A DNA stretch of 64,000 bases from Hysterangium stoloniferum. Lineage: Eukaryota; Basidiomycota; Agaricomycetes; Hysterangiales; Hysterangiaceae. The DNA lies in assembly GCA_015178975.1 (NCBI GenBank), contig WHVD01000216.1, forward strand, positions 1 through 64,000, given 5' to 3'. Shown piece after piece: positions 46,450-59,851 of this stretch (positions are counted from its first letter, which is position 1; every line of letters starts with the position of its first letter). Below the pieces are notes generated by a model that searched no databases, was not told where the DNA came from, and worked only from the letters and a program-made list of their open reading frames with translations. A program made the translations under genes and the position numbers.

Positions 46450-49400
46450 ATGACCACTGAATCTCGTCGCAGCTCTGCGTCACATAAACATTGGGATCTT
46501 AATTGGTGGGATCTTTGGCCATTGGTAGATGGGGAACGACGGTATGTATTATGACAGGATTCAGTGGCATGGGACTAAGGCTGTTGTACAGGCCACTCCA
46601 ATGGACAAGTGAATCGCTGATTCTATCATCCCATCCAACAATTCCTGCAGTCATTGCTCGTGTTTTCCCCTCATCGTCATCTTTTATGCTACCATCTCCC
46701 GGCCCTGTCCTCAATAACCCCACCGCCTATTTTCCACCTCGCATCATCGAAGTTTCTTCTGAGAATGATAATATTTTTGCATATTTTGAGTCTAAGGCTG
46801 GCGATAATATTGCCTGTATATGGACTCGCGGGGAAACAGTAGACACCTGGAAGGTTGGGGCAACTTGGGCTGCGAAGCAAGGGGAGGGTTTCGTTGCGGC
46901 GAAGTGGCTGGCAGAAGAACGGACGGTATGTACAGTCGTCTTTTCGAATGATAGCGTCTTTTTTTCTTCTTTTGATTAAATGAAAAATCCATCCAGTGGT
47001 TCCCAGGAAGCCCTCCAGTTCGAACTCCTCCGATAGGTCCCCGCGACCCACTTTGCAAACCTGGTCTTCTCATCGTGACCCAGAACCATACGGTTCAATT
47101 AGTACATCAAACAGCGGGACAGCTCCAGGTCACATTGGCGTCGTTAAGATACCCTTCCCGAGAACCCGCCTACGAGCGCCAACCACTAAGAGACATAGCG
47201 AATGGTTCGGGTGGCGTAAACGTGTGTGTTAAGGCGGCCATTGGTCTTGGCTATAATGGTTTGAAATTATCATATCCTCTTCTTCACGTCGTTAACCATT
47301 TTCTAGAATCATCAATTCTTATAGCGACCGCTTCTACACTTGTCCCACCATCATCAGCCGCCAGTCCAGAAATCCCGGAACACCTCGGAGCTGTGATGTC
47401 AGCATCAGCTTGCTTACCGCCAACGCCATGGGAAAATTTTGGCACTGAGAGAACTATAAATCTCTGCAAAGTAAAGCTGACCTTCAACAATTTTATTCTG
47501 AGTAAAACTTTTCTGTATTTTGGCGAAATGCATACCGAATCTTATTCTGCCGACAGCTATCAACACCAATCCGCTCCCGCCTCTGTACCCGCAGGTCGCC
47601 TTATCAAACCATCTCACTGATATTCTTATCATACCGCATCTGTCCACCGAGATTTCTGAGCCGATACTACAGAACAAGAATACACAATCTGATGGAAATT
47701 GGATGGAAATTGTTCTGGCTTATATTGATGTGGAAGACTGTAAGTCGAACATGGTAGGCAACATTGTCCAAAAGGTTTCAAACTCTGCCCTGAGATAGAT
47801 ATGTCGCCAAAATCCAATCTCATCTCTTTTGAACTGAAGAGAAGCGAACCAACCCCAACCAGCACCGATGCAAGATCCTCCTGGGTGAGGTTATTTTCGC
47901 ATTTATTACACCCACCCACCTCTCATTGTATATCTAGACACATCGTTATCTCCACTCCCGTACTTTCACCGAAACCGCAGTGTCATTTGTAGCCCCGTCT
48001 CGAAGAACTGGTTCGGCAGCAATCCTAATAGGCCTACTTGATATGGAAGGTTTTGTACCTAGACAGTCGAATGGTGATAAAAAAATCAAGGAAGTACGAA
48101 TAGGCAGGATTTCAAGACTACATCTGTTAGTTCTGTTTTTAATTCCCGAGTTCACGCAACTTATAAAAATAATGAAATTGCAGACCTCAATTGACGGACG
48201 ACGAATCGTGGGAGTCGTCGGCTTTAATGGTTGGCATTGACGAAGTTGGCGCAAATCGTACGTAATAATATTACCTTGGCGTTTTAAAAAAATTTATGCT
48301 GACTCACCAAAGCCCCTTTATCGGCTGCGTTATCCCCGAACGAACTTTTGATATGCACTTCGCCGTCAATATGGTCAAACCAGTCGAAGATTAGTGTACA
48401 TGCACTTCCTCGACTTAAAGCCCCAGGAGGTGACCATTGTTTTCCTCCTTGTATCTCGTACTCGGATTGATGGGTCTACTTTTATCAATACGATAGACTC
48501 TTTATCACCGGAAACATTATCAGAAATCTTGCAGGTGATCCTACTTAGCAATCACTCCCCCGCCGATCTCGTGTATCTCATGTCCAAACCGACATTCCCT
48601 TTCTCTTCGGTCGTACGGGTTCTTGAGCTCACGTCTCGACGGTTCGATCAAACTGGACCGACGATACGTGACTGGCACTTTTCGATGGCGCAGGTTATCA
48701 CGGACACTTTCCGGTTAGTTTCGTATCCTTAAACTTAATATTCTTTTACTCAAACCTTGTCCCTTCGTTCACAGATCTCGCTCGAAACATATTTCCTCCA
48801 CTGAGTCGACAGAGAAGGACAAGAAAGAGAAAGAATTGCTAGACCGAGCCTGTGTCATTGCACATGATCTTTGCTCTGTAAAAGCCGTAAAAGGCGCATT
48901 CGAAGCCTCCAAAGAAGATGAGGGCTATGACATGGGTGAGACCCCGTTTCCTGTCATGTGCTGGATGATTAACAATAAACCCTTATTAAGACCCCGTATG
49001 GCACCTAACTGCCCTTGCAACGTGGCTTGTAGATTTTTCTGAGAAAATCGCGCGTGCGTGTGTGCTGTGGGAAGGCACTATGGCTGTACAGGATGCGCCG
49101 CCGAAAGTCCTGAATAAGGCGCCCCTGGTAAAGGTTGAGGTGACTGAGGTCGAAGTTGGATTTACGTTGCTTGATGATAACGGTAATCATGAGATATAAT
49201 TTTAAATTTTAAATTCGCCTGCTTACAATGTCCTTTAGTAGTACCAACGGACGACTTGACACCTAGTACATCCCCGATATTAATTACTATCATCCATCCC
49301 TACATGTTGGATAATTTTATTGGCGCATTATTTCATTTGAACACCTTCCGTGCATTTTTGGACACACTCACGGCCTCGAAACTCAAGGCGGGGATCGCGA

Positions 49401-49944
49401 AGGAGGTTATCGTGGATATTATTGACGGCTCGGGAATCAATCTCAAGCAGTTCGAAGCAGAGCTTCGGAAGATACAGCAACTCGAGGAATTGACATCGTT
49501 GGACGGTGAACATTGTATATTATGATTTTTTTTTCTTGCGTTAACATTCTGGCAGACGAACTCTTGCGGAGATGCTTTTGTTTTATGTTCCCACTCCCAC
49601 CAATGCACAAGCTCATCACCAAAGCTTGCAGCCTTGTGACTTCCCCCCATGTCATCTCCAAAGCACGACTCTTCATCAAACCCGCTGATCTCGTCGATGG
49701 CATATCGAGACTCAATCTATCCGCCACAAAGGCAGGCCAGGAGCGCGACGTAGTGTCAAAGGGGATATTGGGCATTCCCAATAACATGCGCACTTGTGTG
49801 CGCTGTGGCGGAAAGACGGAGACGATGCAGAGTCGTCTGCCCCCGGGGAGAGAGACAATTGATTATAGCTGCTGGGCAATGTGGAAACACGAATGGGACC
49901 GGTGTATCTGTGGGGGTTTGTGGATAAAGGGGTCAAGTTGGTGA
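46450..49944 (+). CDS. MED16: Mediator complex subunit 16, 918 aa, 14 exons
   Basis: Fourteen exons starting at 46450, 46592, 46997, 47307, 47557, 47799, 47938, 48184, 48313, 48497, 48775, 48991, 49239 and 49556 join by 13 GT-AG introns. Their lengths sum to 2757 nt with every phase consistent, so the gene looks intact. The N-terminus (WDLNWWDLWPLV) and the following WD-type strands (FAYFESKAGDNIACIWTRGE) match the MED16/Sin4 propeller. A mid-section carries PLSAALSPNELLICTSPS. The helical C-terminal part ends in the family's Cys-rich motif CVRCGGKTE ... CICGGLW. Mediator links transcription factors to RNA polymerase II in the nucleus, and Med16 belongs to the tail module. The start ATG (MTTESRR) directly precedes the conserved Trp-rich segment. 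Confidence 0.88.
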
Positions 49945-50584
49945 GAGAGCCTGAGCACAAAGGATAGCTCCTGGGCTTTTCCAATTGTCCGGGAGGCGTC
50001 GCCATATCTATTCCGTATAACACAGTTTAAAAAAGCAGATATATAAATCTATAAATGTCCGGAGGTGCCTGTTAAGTCAACTGGCACCGTTTGTGTTTGG
50101 GTCTAGATGTTGACTCCTAGGAACTAAATATCTGGTGCTAGTTTGGTGGAAACCCACCCCACATAGTTTTTAAGAACAGCGGCTCGGTTAACAAGTGTAA
50201 ATAACTAATTGGTTTGTAAACGGCCCGGAATTCCATGGGAGCCAGTAATATTCAAACTAGTCGGGCAAGTAAATGGACGTGTTATGGATGTAGCAGTATT
50301 TACAAATTTACACGAACCAATAGACGTCCCGTTGAATTGGCCTTTTTATATTGCGACCGTACTGTTTGAATATGTATCTGTTCTGTGTCGGAAGAGCATA
50401 CGATTCCCACGGTGTGCATTACATCCACTTAAATATGATAAAATCTTTTTCTTTATTTGACCTGTCACCTGCCCCTTTCAGGGGACCATTTTTGCTGGCA
50501 ATTGTCTTCATCATTTCTGCATAATCACTTATAGGTGTATGGGATAGGCCTTGTTGAAGTCAACCCTAGTGTAAACGGCCATGT

Positions 50585-51240
50585 TCAAGTCAGTAGCATC
50601 TCTTCATCTTTCGATCCATTGTCTAACATGAGCACAATCTGTTGGAAATGGTGATGAAATGCATCAGCACCTTTGGCCAAGATGACCTGGACCACTTTGA
50701 TATGAGCATTTGACGCCACTGCAGTGAGTGGGGTACAATAATGACTTTCCTGGACATTAGGATCAGCATACCTCCATAAGGAGAACAAGGATTTTAGAAA
50801 ACCTACAAGATGCTGCTGCAAGGAGTGATGTCCCAAAATGAACTGCCTGTACATTGTGATCACAAAGGAGAGCCTAGCCCACAGTCACATGCCTACATGA
50901 TGCTACCACAGTGAATGACAAATGAAAATGACCTCCCTGCACATTGGGGTCAGCACCATGGCTAATGAGAATTTGCATCGATTCAATGAGTCCACATGAT
51001 GCCACTGCTGTGAGTGATGTCCCAAAATGACCTATCATGAGGGCATGTGGAATTATGAGACATGTGAAAGTTGTCCTTGCCAGGGTGCTGATCCTGTTGT
51101 GCAAGGAGGTCATTTGGGACACCATTCACTGCAGTGGGATCATGGAGATTCATTGAATTGGTGCAAATTCTCCTTGCACATGGTGCTGATCCCAATGTGC
51201 AAGGAGGTCATTTTGGTATACCACTCCTTGCAGTAGTACC
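50585..51240 (-). pseudogene. Ankyrin-repeat gene remnants in inverted arrangement
   Basis: The minus strand of 51040-50600 encodes ankyrin repeats (LTAVASCGLIESMQILISHG, ADPNVQGGHF, then ADPNVQESHYCTPLTAVASN). From about 51080 to 51235 the same repeat type is read on the plus strand (GADPVVQGGHLGHHSLQ). The opposite orientations meet near 51050, and frames shift several times. This is a rearranged, non-functional piece of an ankyrin gene. Ankyrin arrays of this kind often belong to fungal NACHT/STAND receptors, but no such domain is visible here. Confidence 0.7.
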
Positions 51241-52067
51241 ATAGCATTGTGTGTATGGGACAATTGTGTTAGAGTATGATATTACAGCTCTTACATAGTC
51301 TATGATGTTCCCTATATTTTTCTGATATTTGTAGTATTTTTCCCAGCACTGTAGGTGCAGTATTGAGTGAGTTACCTAGTAAGGTAACTGATGTGTAGGT
51401 GCTTAGGTAAGCACCCTGTAGTATACTCCGCTGTGGGTGTGGGAAAGTCTCCTTAGTGTTTACTTTCCTCACACTCACAGGTATGTAGTTATTTCACAGT
51501 TGAATACATTAAGTGTTTACTTTCCTCACACTCACAGGGTGTTTGTCAAGAGTTATTCAACTGTTTCAACAAATTGAAGGGAGTGTTTGTTGAAGTTTGA
51601 TGGGTGCTGTTCCTAGACTGAATAACTTTCCATTTGTCTGAGTAAGTGACAGTTAACTCATTGCAAACAGATAAGGACTATAATACATGTCTCATCCATA
51701 TATACCTAGTAACCCGCTTACTAATATCCCCATATGGTTCGAGTTCCTTCAATCATGATTAATACTCCGTAGGATTATTAGCGCAAAGTAATAGGTTTTC
51801 TGTATTTGGTTGAATACAACCCGCTGACTGGACTTATACGCTTTGCCAAGAGTATGGCCAGCATCAACAAACTGAACGTGGTTGAGATGTCAGTAGTAGG
51901 GTGCTTCAGTTTTACGAAGGTCCAATAGTAACCGGTCAACGTTACCGTTGAGTTGAATTGAATAAAGTCAGAGGGACGGAGTCGTAGTTAAAGTCGAAGA
52001 ACCTAGAGGTTGGACACGACGCACGAGGCGTTCCGATCTATTATACTCTGAGGTGGTGTCACTACAT
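51241..52067. repeat. Repeat-rich spacer; includes the 27.6-kb repeat block at 51605-51690
   Basis: TTAGTGTTTACTTTCCTCACACTCACAG occurs twice (about 51454-51481 and 51511-51537). 51605-51690 matches 27640-27735. No coding frame is supported. Confidence 0.5.
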
Positions 52068-52299
52068 CTGTTCCGTATAATACAGAATATAAAAAGAAAT
52101 TTTATGAAATTATAAATATCCACAAGTGCTGATAAGTCAGCTGACCCCTACTTTATTTGGGTCTAGAAGTTGAATCCTTAGAAACTAAGTATTCTGTTGC
52201 CATTTAGCTGGATTAACCCACGGCGCATAGTTTTTAGGGCAATCCTGTCCCATCCAATTGGCTGTTCATAATAATCACAGGGACGATCGATATCCACCC

Positions 52300-54480
52300 T
52301 CAGCGCTCTCTCCCTAGAATGAGTGCCGCTTTCTGAGGAGAACGTGGCTTTATCGAGCAATAAAATGGTTGTGGATGACTGCAATCACACATAAGTTGAG
52401 CTATTCCATTGACGCTCAACCAATATGGAATAAATCACCTTACTACGCCGGGAAGTGGATCAAGCGCGAAGCTGACGTCAATTTGCATGCCACATTCGCC
52501 GACCGCCTTGGAGATGTCGAAGACGGATAGAATCGATGCTACTGCTATCCAAACGGAAGCGTCGCCAAGATTGCGACCTGGGCAAATGCTATACCAGAGT
52601 CAGCCAACAGACAGAAAGTCTATGCTGTGTCCAACGAGTAACTGACCGCCTGCCATACCCAAAGGCTCCGTTACTCGCAGGGTCGTTGCTGGTTCTGCCA
52701 TCACTTCCCTCTAGAAAACGTTCCGGGCGAAACAAATGTGGCTCTGGATATAGCTGAGGGTCATGCAATATACTCCTGCGCAATTCGCGTGGGTTAGCAA
52801 ATTTCCGACGACTCCAGAAATAAAACGCTACCTTGAATTGGGAATAACGATACTACCCGCCGGAATACGATACCCCTTGTAGATGTCTTCCTTGGTCGAA
52901 ACATGGGGGAGCCCTAAATAAGACCCGTCGGCGAGACTTCTAGAAGAACGCTCGTAAATCTTACAAACCTGTCGGAGCTACAGGGAACCATCTGAAAAGT
53001 TCTTTCACGATCGCGTTAATATATGGGAGCGCTGGCCGATCGCTGAACTCGGGAAGCCTAAAGCCTTCAGTGCAGCTATCAATTTCAGTTTGTGCTTTGC
53101 GTTGCACATCTGGGTTGAGAATCATTGCGAGGAGGAAGGAGTGGACTGTTGAAGTCGTCTGCTTCAGTTAGATTTAAAGCTAGTTGGGGGGTGGAAGGGT
53201 GCCTACCGTATCAGAGCCGGCTGATCGTCCGCGGAATAGATGTGTGTGTAAGTAGTGTCTATGAACTGAGAAAATATTCCAGTCACCTGCGAATACGCTT
53301 CCGGCGACCCTCTTTATGTTCAAGACGTCTTCACTTGAATCATCGTAAGAATCCAGTTCAGTTAATGCATTGGACACGAGAGAAGGTCGCGCCACGCCTT
53401 TCCCCTGTGAGATTAAGAGTTTAAAGGCAGATAGATGGAGAGCCACTAAATGCATACCAATTGTTCCTTAGCAGCTTGAAACGGTGCATCTCTAGCCTCC
53501 TGAACATTTCTCCGTGTTTCTTGTGCAATGCGTTTGAATTCTGCGCCGGGAAACCACGAAGGCACATATTTTACTGAAAAAATGGCGTACATTTAGCTTC
53601 CCAATTTTGAACGTCCCAAAAAATTGTCACAGACGAATTGGGAAGACATCGACAAGATATGCCCCAGGCCGCAATGTTCGAGAGAGGATATGTAAATTGC
53701 GCTCAGCCAGAACCACAAATCTATCATTCTCCGTAGAAACCTCATAGCCGTATGCAATATCCATAACTATGCCAGTTGAGTAGCTGTAAAGAGATATTCT
53801 TGAAAAAGTTCGAACGATTTAAGCGACTGGACTTACTGCCGAAGATGGTGTGAATACCTCTCGGGAGACTTTAGCAAAGAATGCAGAAGCCGTGTAGAGG
53901 CCATTACAAGTTGGGGATAAAACCTCCTAACTGCAACAGAATTTAGTTGTTTGTGATAGAGAGTCCGATGTTTTCGCCATATGTCTCCATATTGCTGGAA
54001 AGTTGTTGATGCTCCGAAATCCATCCTATATGAGACCGAAATGCGATTAAATACGCAGCTACATATATCAATCATAATCCCCTTACATATCAGTAAACAT
54101 CGTGAAATGGGGTCGATCAGAATAAATAGCTGCTCTGTGTTCCAATAACTCGTATACCGCCTCGGAAGAGTTGAGAATGATAATGGGCTGCCCATATGTG
54201 GTGAGGTAAACGATAGGACCTGGTTGACCATTAGAATGGCCTCAATACGCACAAAGGTAATCTACTCGCCATATTTTTGGGCCCAGACGGAATACGTCTC
54301 CCAAGCCTTCCCCTTCGGAAGATCCATCACGTTGCCCAGAAAGGGGAGGGGCCTGGGTCCAGGGGGAAAGGGGAGGTACTGTGCAGCAATATATTTGAGA
54401 TACACCAGGTAGCATAGAAGTACAAAGGATATTCCCGTTAGGAGGAAGTACACATGTGGGAGAGTGATACTGCTGAACAT
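52300..54480 (-). CDS. Cytochrome P450 monooxygenase, multi-exon, apparently complete
   Basis: The gene starts at 54480 with a membrane anchor (VYFLLTGISFVLLCYLVYL, residues 10-30) and the Pro-rich hinge FPPGPRPLPFLGN. Later exons show DIWRKHRTLYHKQL (C-helix), YSTGIVMDIAYGYE, AGSDTTTSTVHS (oxygen-binding I-helix), KELFRW (ExxR), FRPERF, and the haem loop FGYGRRICPGRN, which is split by an intron between FGYGR and ICPG. The end is SHPQPFYCSIKPRS with a stop at 52300. At least 12 introns are needed. The first (54269-54220, 50 nt) appears to use a GC donor. The product would be an ER-anchored haem monooxygenase of the Agaricomycete type related to O-methylsterigmatocystin oxidoreductase-like P450s; substrate unknown. 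Confidence 0.88.
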
Positions 54481-56320
54481 TCGGCTCTATGTGTCGACTA
54501 TACGTATAGACCGCCGTTACCCTTTTATATGCATCAGACGCAAATAAATGCGGAAATAATGGATGATGCGGGAGAAGCAGGCTATAATAACTTAGTGGAG
54601 GGTTCCTGCGTTTCTATTCAGCGCTCATTCCTATCCTAGTCATACGGCGATACGGCACAATTTCCGAAGTAATGCAGTCCTGAAGAGGTGAGTAACTGTG
54701 TTCTCGTAGAAGATCTGTCATATAGCAACTCCAGCCGTGGAAGCAGAACAACTAATTTTGAGAATTCTCAGGCAGGTATTTACATCCCTAAAGCGTGCTA
54801 AGTAACGCCGCTAGAGCAACGTTGCGGACATAATGTTTCGCAAGCTGAATACGGGCTCTTGACGGTCGACCTCAAGTAATGGCCAACGGCGGAAGTATTA
54901 GGAGCTATGTGACCGCACGTGGAAAAAGCGAAGGAAAAAGCTCGGTAAGGCGTCATTCGACGAATACGGAAATATGAAAAAATCAATTTATGTGCTTTTA
55001 GTTTCGCCTCTACCCCCTGAAGTGTAGTAATAGGGTTGTTGGCGGGGTGCGCCAGAATGCCGGGATCATAAGCTATATAGTTTATTCACAGGCGTCAAAC
55101 AAGGTTTCTTTCCTTAACAGATGCCAGAACGCGGTCTTACCACATGTTAGACTGAGGCTCTTACCCTCTCAGTCTCTCATCTCCGCGACTTCTCAGAATA
55201 TCATAGGGACGCTCTTTGGCTGGTTATCCGTTGTTAGAGGGATAAGTACGGTCACCTGGCGTCCCAACATTTCCTTATTTTCAATAGATATTGTCAATCT
55301 ATCGTAATTCAACTTAAACGTTTCTCAATTGCTATCTGCTCCTCCCATCTTTATCTATCGGAGAGACCAAGCCGTCAACCATGGGACTGACCTGCAGCGA
55401 GTGAGGTTGATTGTGTAGACCTTCGATGTTTCACCAAGGCAAGGTGGTAAAATTTCTTATCCAAGTTCGTGCAACGATATAACATTGTGAGATAACGAGC
55501 ACATGGGTTCATCTGACAGTTTTGGTCAGGGTAGTGAGCACGTCATTGTCGGCGGCACGCCGCATTTTGAATGAGAATTTGCTGCGCATTCATGTCGTGC
55601 ATCAAACAATGACTCACAGACCATTACAGCGCTATATGATTGTCTCGCAAGTTTAGCTCTAGGCTGCGACAAGGACATAGTATTTTGTACGCCGCTCCGC
55701 GGAGTCCAGGTTTTGGCGAATCCGCTCATACCTCAAATTTAACGCGTACAAATGACACGAAATCATATATAGCACTCCGAGACTTGCAGGGTGGGCATTT
55801 AACAATCGCTTACCGGCGTTTATTCAGGCGATGCTTACTATCTCCGTGGGAGGCTGATTGACTTGCAGTCTTCTTTCATTATGATAGCCTCGTGTTATAC
55901 AACTCGGAATTACAGTCCGAATATTTCGTAACGATACGCGAGGTTAACAGCCAATATCTCCGCAATACAGCACTTTCAGGCTATACTGTACACCCAATAG
56001 TTAGGACACAAAGTATGTCCCTATCTGTACACTGTGGCAATTTATGAAGTCCGGAACGAGGCCTTCGATCCGTTACTATTTTAAACATTTGATTGGAAAA
56101 ACGTGGAATACAGGTGGTGCGAACAATTTCCCATGTCAAATTGTGTACGCTCTGCCTTTAACTTGACTGGAGCGAACACGTGGATATCGATGCTTCCGGC
56201 TGTCGGCGATAGACGTATAGGGGAACTATCGATCCTTCACTCACAGCTTCACCTATTACTATCATCAACCAAAGGTAAGGAGTGCACCTCTTGAACTTTT
56301 ACTTGACTTCCTAGCCCATC
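54481..56320. other. No gene recognised
   Basis: 1.8 kb between divergently transcribed P450 and dehydrogenase genes. Short frames (55047-55307, 56103-56294) show no family features. Confidence 0.4.
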
Positions 56321-57603
56321 ATGCCTTTCACACTTGATTACACAAACAAGGTGCGTCTTGTGTGTAGGGTCTTCCAATTTCCCAAAGGAGCTAAATAAGG
56401 CCCCAGAATTTTGTAGTGGTGATTACATTTCCTTAATCCACAATGCAGTCATGCCTGACCGATCTTTTTCAGACAGGAGGCAATCGAGGTATAGGCCTTG
56501 CTATATCGCGTGCTCTCGTTAATGCAGGAGGCAACGTGGCCATCATCTATCGAACCTCAAAGGATGCCCCTAGTGTTGCAGAAAAATTAGCGAAAGAGTT
56601 CGGTGTCACTGTTAAGGCGTATCAGGCGGACGTGAGCGACCTCAAACGCGTTCGTGAGATATTTTCCCAGATAGACCAAGACTTCGGTACAATCCATGGC
56701 GTTGTTGCGGTTTGAGTTTTCCTAATTTCAGATCAAATTGCCTTTATCTCTCATTATTGTCTTCGTAGAATGCAGGGGTTGCTATCGTGAAGCCAGCATT
56801 GGAAATCGAAGGTCGTGAAGAGTTTGACTTTATGTGTAACTTCTTATTATTCTCATTTCCGTCACATGGACCTATCTTGTTGGCATAAGATGATACCAAC
56901 GTTCTTGGGGTTTTCAATGCTGCACAAACAGCAGCCAAGTCGTGGATTGCCAAAGGATTCAAAGAAGGTTCAATTCCTGTACTCGGAATTCAATTGGGAT
57001 GCTCATTTACATTCTGTCAGGATCCATTGTTGTCGTCTCTTCTATGTCTTCCCAGATTTATAATCAATCAGGACTTTGTCAGCCCTTAACACATGTCAGT
57101 GCTATATCTCTTGCCGATAGAATAACCCCTGAAAGAGTACAAGGTTTTCTATAACTCCTCAAAAGCGGCAGTATCTTCTCTGGCAAAGGCACTGGCTGCA
57201 GAATGGGCCCAGTAAGGCTACCATGTCTGTCCTATTTGTAGCTAAAATCTCCCACAGCCATTCTATCCGCGTGAATATTGTATCGCCCGGGTATGTCGCC
57301 ACCGAGCAGAGCGGGGTTCATCCGCCAGAAGTCCGTAAGTTCCAAGCAGCCAGCGTTCCCCTCGGACGTGTAAGTCCAGTACTAGGACAGAATTTACATC
57401 TAATTCAATTAATACCTACATCCGTAGTATTCCGAACCCAGGGAACACACCGCTCAAGTCCTACTTCTCCTCTCACCCGAATTTTCGAGTTACACAACAG
57501 GCTCTGAAGTATTCATTGACGGTAAGCGATTGACATCTGCCACACCCAATCGAGCAATAACGAAGTCGGACTTTGCAACACAGGCGGATTTCTTATCTAC
57601 TGA
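56321..57603 (+). CDS. Short-chain dehydrogenase/reductase, Sou1/mannitol dehydrogenase-like
   Basis: The start MPFTLDYTNK is followed by TGGNRGIGLAISRALVNAGG (Rossmann, NADP-binding), NAGVAIVKPALE, the catalytic-Ser segment SIVVVSSMSSQIYNQ, YNSSKAAVSSLAKALAAEWA (catalytic Tyr and Lys), IRVNIVSPGYV, and the end GSEVFIDGG-FLIY with a stop at 57601. Exons join by GT-AG introns, including one splitting GG at the end. The family reduces sugars or carbonyls with NAD(P)H in the cytosol. One junction is odd: between 56769 and 56890 the obvious donor (TTTAT/GTGTAA) joins out of frame. Using GAAG/GTCGTG (56812) keeps the frame but loses about seven residues. Either the junction is unusual or the gene has recently been damaged. 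Confidence 0.8.
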
Positions 57604-59713
57604 CCCCATTTTTAAACACGTCGAAATAGGTTGTGGTTGTAGAGTTAAATACGCTCTTCTTTGCTCAAATAGATTGAGTTACCCAATGTCTAGTGGGAAG
57701 CACTTGTTTGCGGGGAAGAAACCTCCGGTGAACTGGCTTGGCAGCCTGATAATTACCGTGATGCTTCTGAGATGGATTTTACCACTTCGTTGGCATCCGT
57801 TAATTTCTGTCTTGAGACCAATGTAATGGTAGCCAGCCGTCATCGCCACTGCGGATTATTGAGCGGCTACCGTGTAATGGGAACAGCGCTTCAAATGCCG
57901 GAATTTCTCATAGTCATTCTTACCTGTTCTGCTCGGTGGAGGGATCTCTGCTATATTCACTCAAATATTAGTAAAATAATTGGGTGGGAGTATTTTCTTG
58001 TTTGTTATTGAAGTTTCCAAAGCTAAGTAAATGAGTGTCCGAGTGCCCATAATTACAGTGTAAGTACCAAATTCATATAATTATTTTCTTGTCCAGACTC
58101 ACATTTCTTTTCCCGCTATTTAGTCTAAGGCTCGAAGTATTCATGTATGCCGCAACATACACTGCCTGAATCTAATCACATTTTCTTTTGCGAGTGATAC
58201 CCTAATTCGGTGATATACCTACTATCCCGCTCTTTGCTTCGTTGGAAATTAATTTCTAATTTTGAATGTAGAAGGTTTACTGGTCATAAGCGACCAGAGA
58301 TATGACAGGATATCACACGTTCCTGAGTAATCACCCGATGGAAACGGCCATAAGCTAGATTTAACTGGTCAATAAAACGTGGATTAATTATCTTACAGGG
58401 GTGGTCCTTACTCACGTTTCCGTGCGCAATACAATTGTAAATGTCGTCTCTATAAGCAGCTTGAAGTACATACCGAAGATATTAAATACCTGAATTGGGA
58501 GACTTGCCGCTATGACCCAAGCCCTCATGTCTCCATTTGAAGAACTTATGTGGTCTATAACAATATGATTTGTTATTCTGAACTTATATAATTACTCATT
58601 GGGGGAGTCCGGTCGGAGGACCGATGTTTCCGGTTGCGGCAGTGTTTTCATTCCATAACTTCTTCCAGACACGAATTAAACTCACAGCCTGCCAAGAACC
58701 ACTCTAAATGCTAATACCTTCGAAAACGCGTAAGTACTTCATGGAGCATCACGTGTTCCCCGGGCATGCTTACATGGGATGCAATGAGACAAAACAAACT
58801 CCACGGTGACCCCCGGGCGTGCACGAATCGCCAACTCATACCGACGCCGCTGCAGTTTGAAAACATTGATGATGGCCTGCCTACATCCCTAGTGAACGGT
58901 CTAGTCGCAATGTTAAAATGGTCCCGACCTCGGCAGTTTTCGGCATTATGCTAGCTGGGGAGATGGAGATTGCATCCTTGACAGTAAAATCCAGGGAGCC
59001 CGCACCAGACCGTGCCATAACACTTCACTTCACAGATTATCGATCACCTTGTACAAGCCCTCCATACTCTGAGAAGTGTAGTATTAAGGGTACCAATATG
59101 GTCTGTACGAATTTTCCATTAACATGCGCCACCATAATGTTCTCCCGGATTTGATATTATTGGTGGATAGTTGGATGGACCACCCCAAGAAATCACGCCT
59201 GGCTGAATCTATGGATGCCACTTCATTTTGAAGATTAGAAGCCAGAATCAATGATCCGTTTAAAGGAGCTTAAGGTCGTACCGTTTATTGAAGTCGCAGC
59301 AAATGGGAATCTGTTCATGATCAACTAAAGATCCCAATATGGTATTTTTCAATTGTGTATTCATCGTTGATGTTTGATGACCTGTACAATAGCCTACGGG
59401 AGGTCACCGCGTCGGAATCGATGCCAGCAATGACTGAGTGTATGGATTGAACTACAGGCGCCAGCTTATATATGATGTTGAGCTTGCCTGGGACTCAACT
59501 GGCATGCACCCACCTAACGGTCAGCGCTGTAAGTCTCAACGCTTTCACCCCTTTGCATTTCTGCTCAGCGAAAGCAAGTATCAATTATTCAGTGCCAACG
59601 CGGCCACGATACTCTTATTTATTCCACCCATACAATGTATTTTACAAATCAGCTAACAAGTTGTTATCAATCTTCAGAGTCGAGTAAAGCCCAGTGAGAT
59701 TCTCCCGAGGCGA
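57604..59713. other. No gene recognised
   Basis: 2.1 kb with only short unsupported frames on both strands. Confidence 0.4.
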
Positions 59714-59851
59714 CATCAGTAAAATGGTATTTGTTCCGGACGGCTCCCGGAGGAGATCCCCATTCTGGGAAGTTCCTGGACGTTGTGGAGCGTGTGGAGC
59801 ATCCCATAATAGGGGTACTTTCTCTCAGCGTTTAATACCATTTTACTGATG
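59714..59851. mobile_element. MITE, second copy (138 bp)
   Basis: It has ends CATCAGTAAAATGGTATT and AATACCATTTTACTGATG, a palindromic outline, and GA on both sides. It is closely similar to 38264-38403. The perfect terminal match to the 9.7-kb element marks it as its non-autonomous satellite. Confidence 0.88.

Larger units (their letters stand above)
50008..52240. repeat. Direct repeats of about 170 bp flanking the ankyrin island
   Basis: 50008-50178 and 52068-52240 are diverged direct copies (TTCCGTATAAYACAG, TTTGGGTCTAGA.GTTGA, GCATAGTTTTTA). They bracket about 1.9 kb containing the ankyrin remnants. They could be old LTRs, a duplicated 3' flank, or two copies of a short repeat. Confidence 0.55.

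Noticed and set aside
45173-57603. A secondary-metabolite cluster of CMD, P450 and dehydrogenase genes
   Set aside because: MED16 and repeat islands lie between them, there is no synthase or transporter, and the spacing is irregular.
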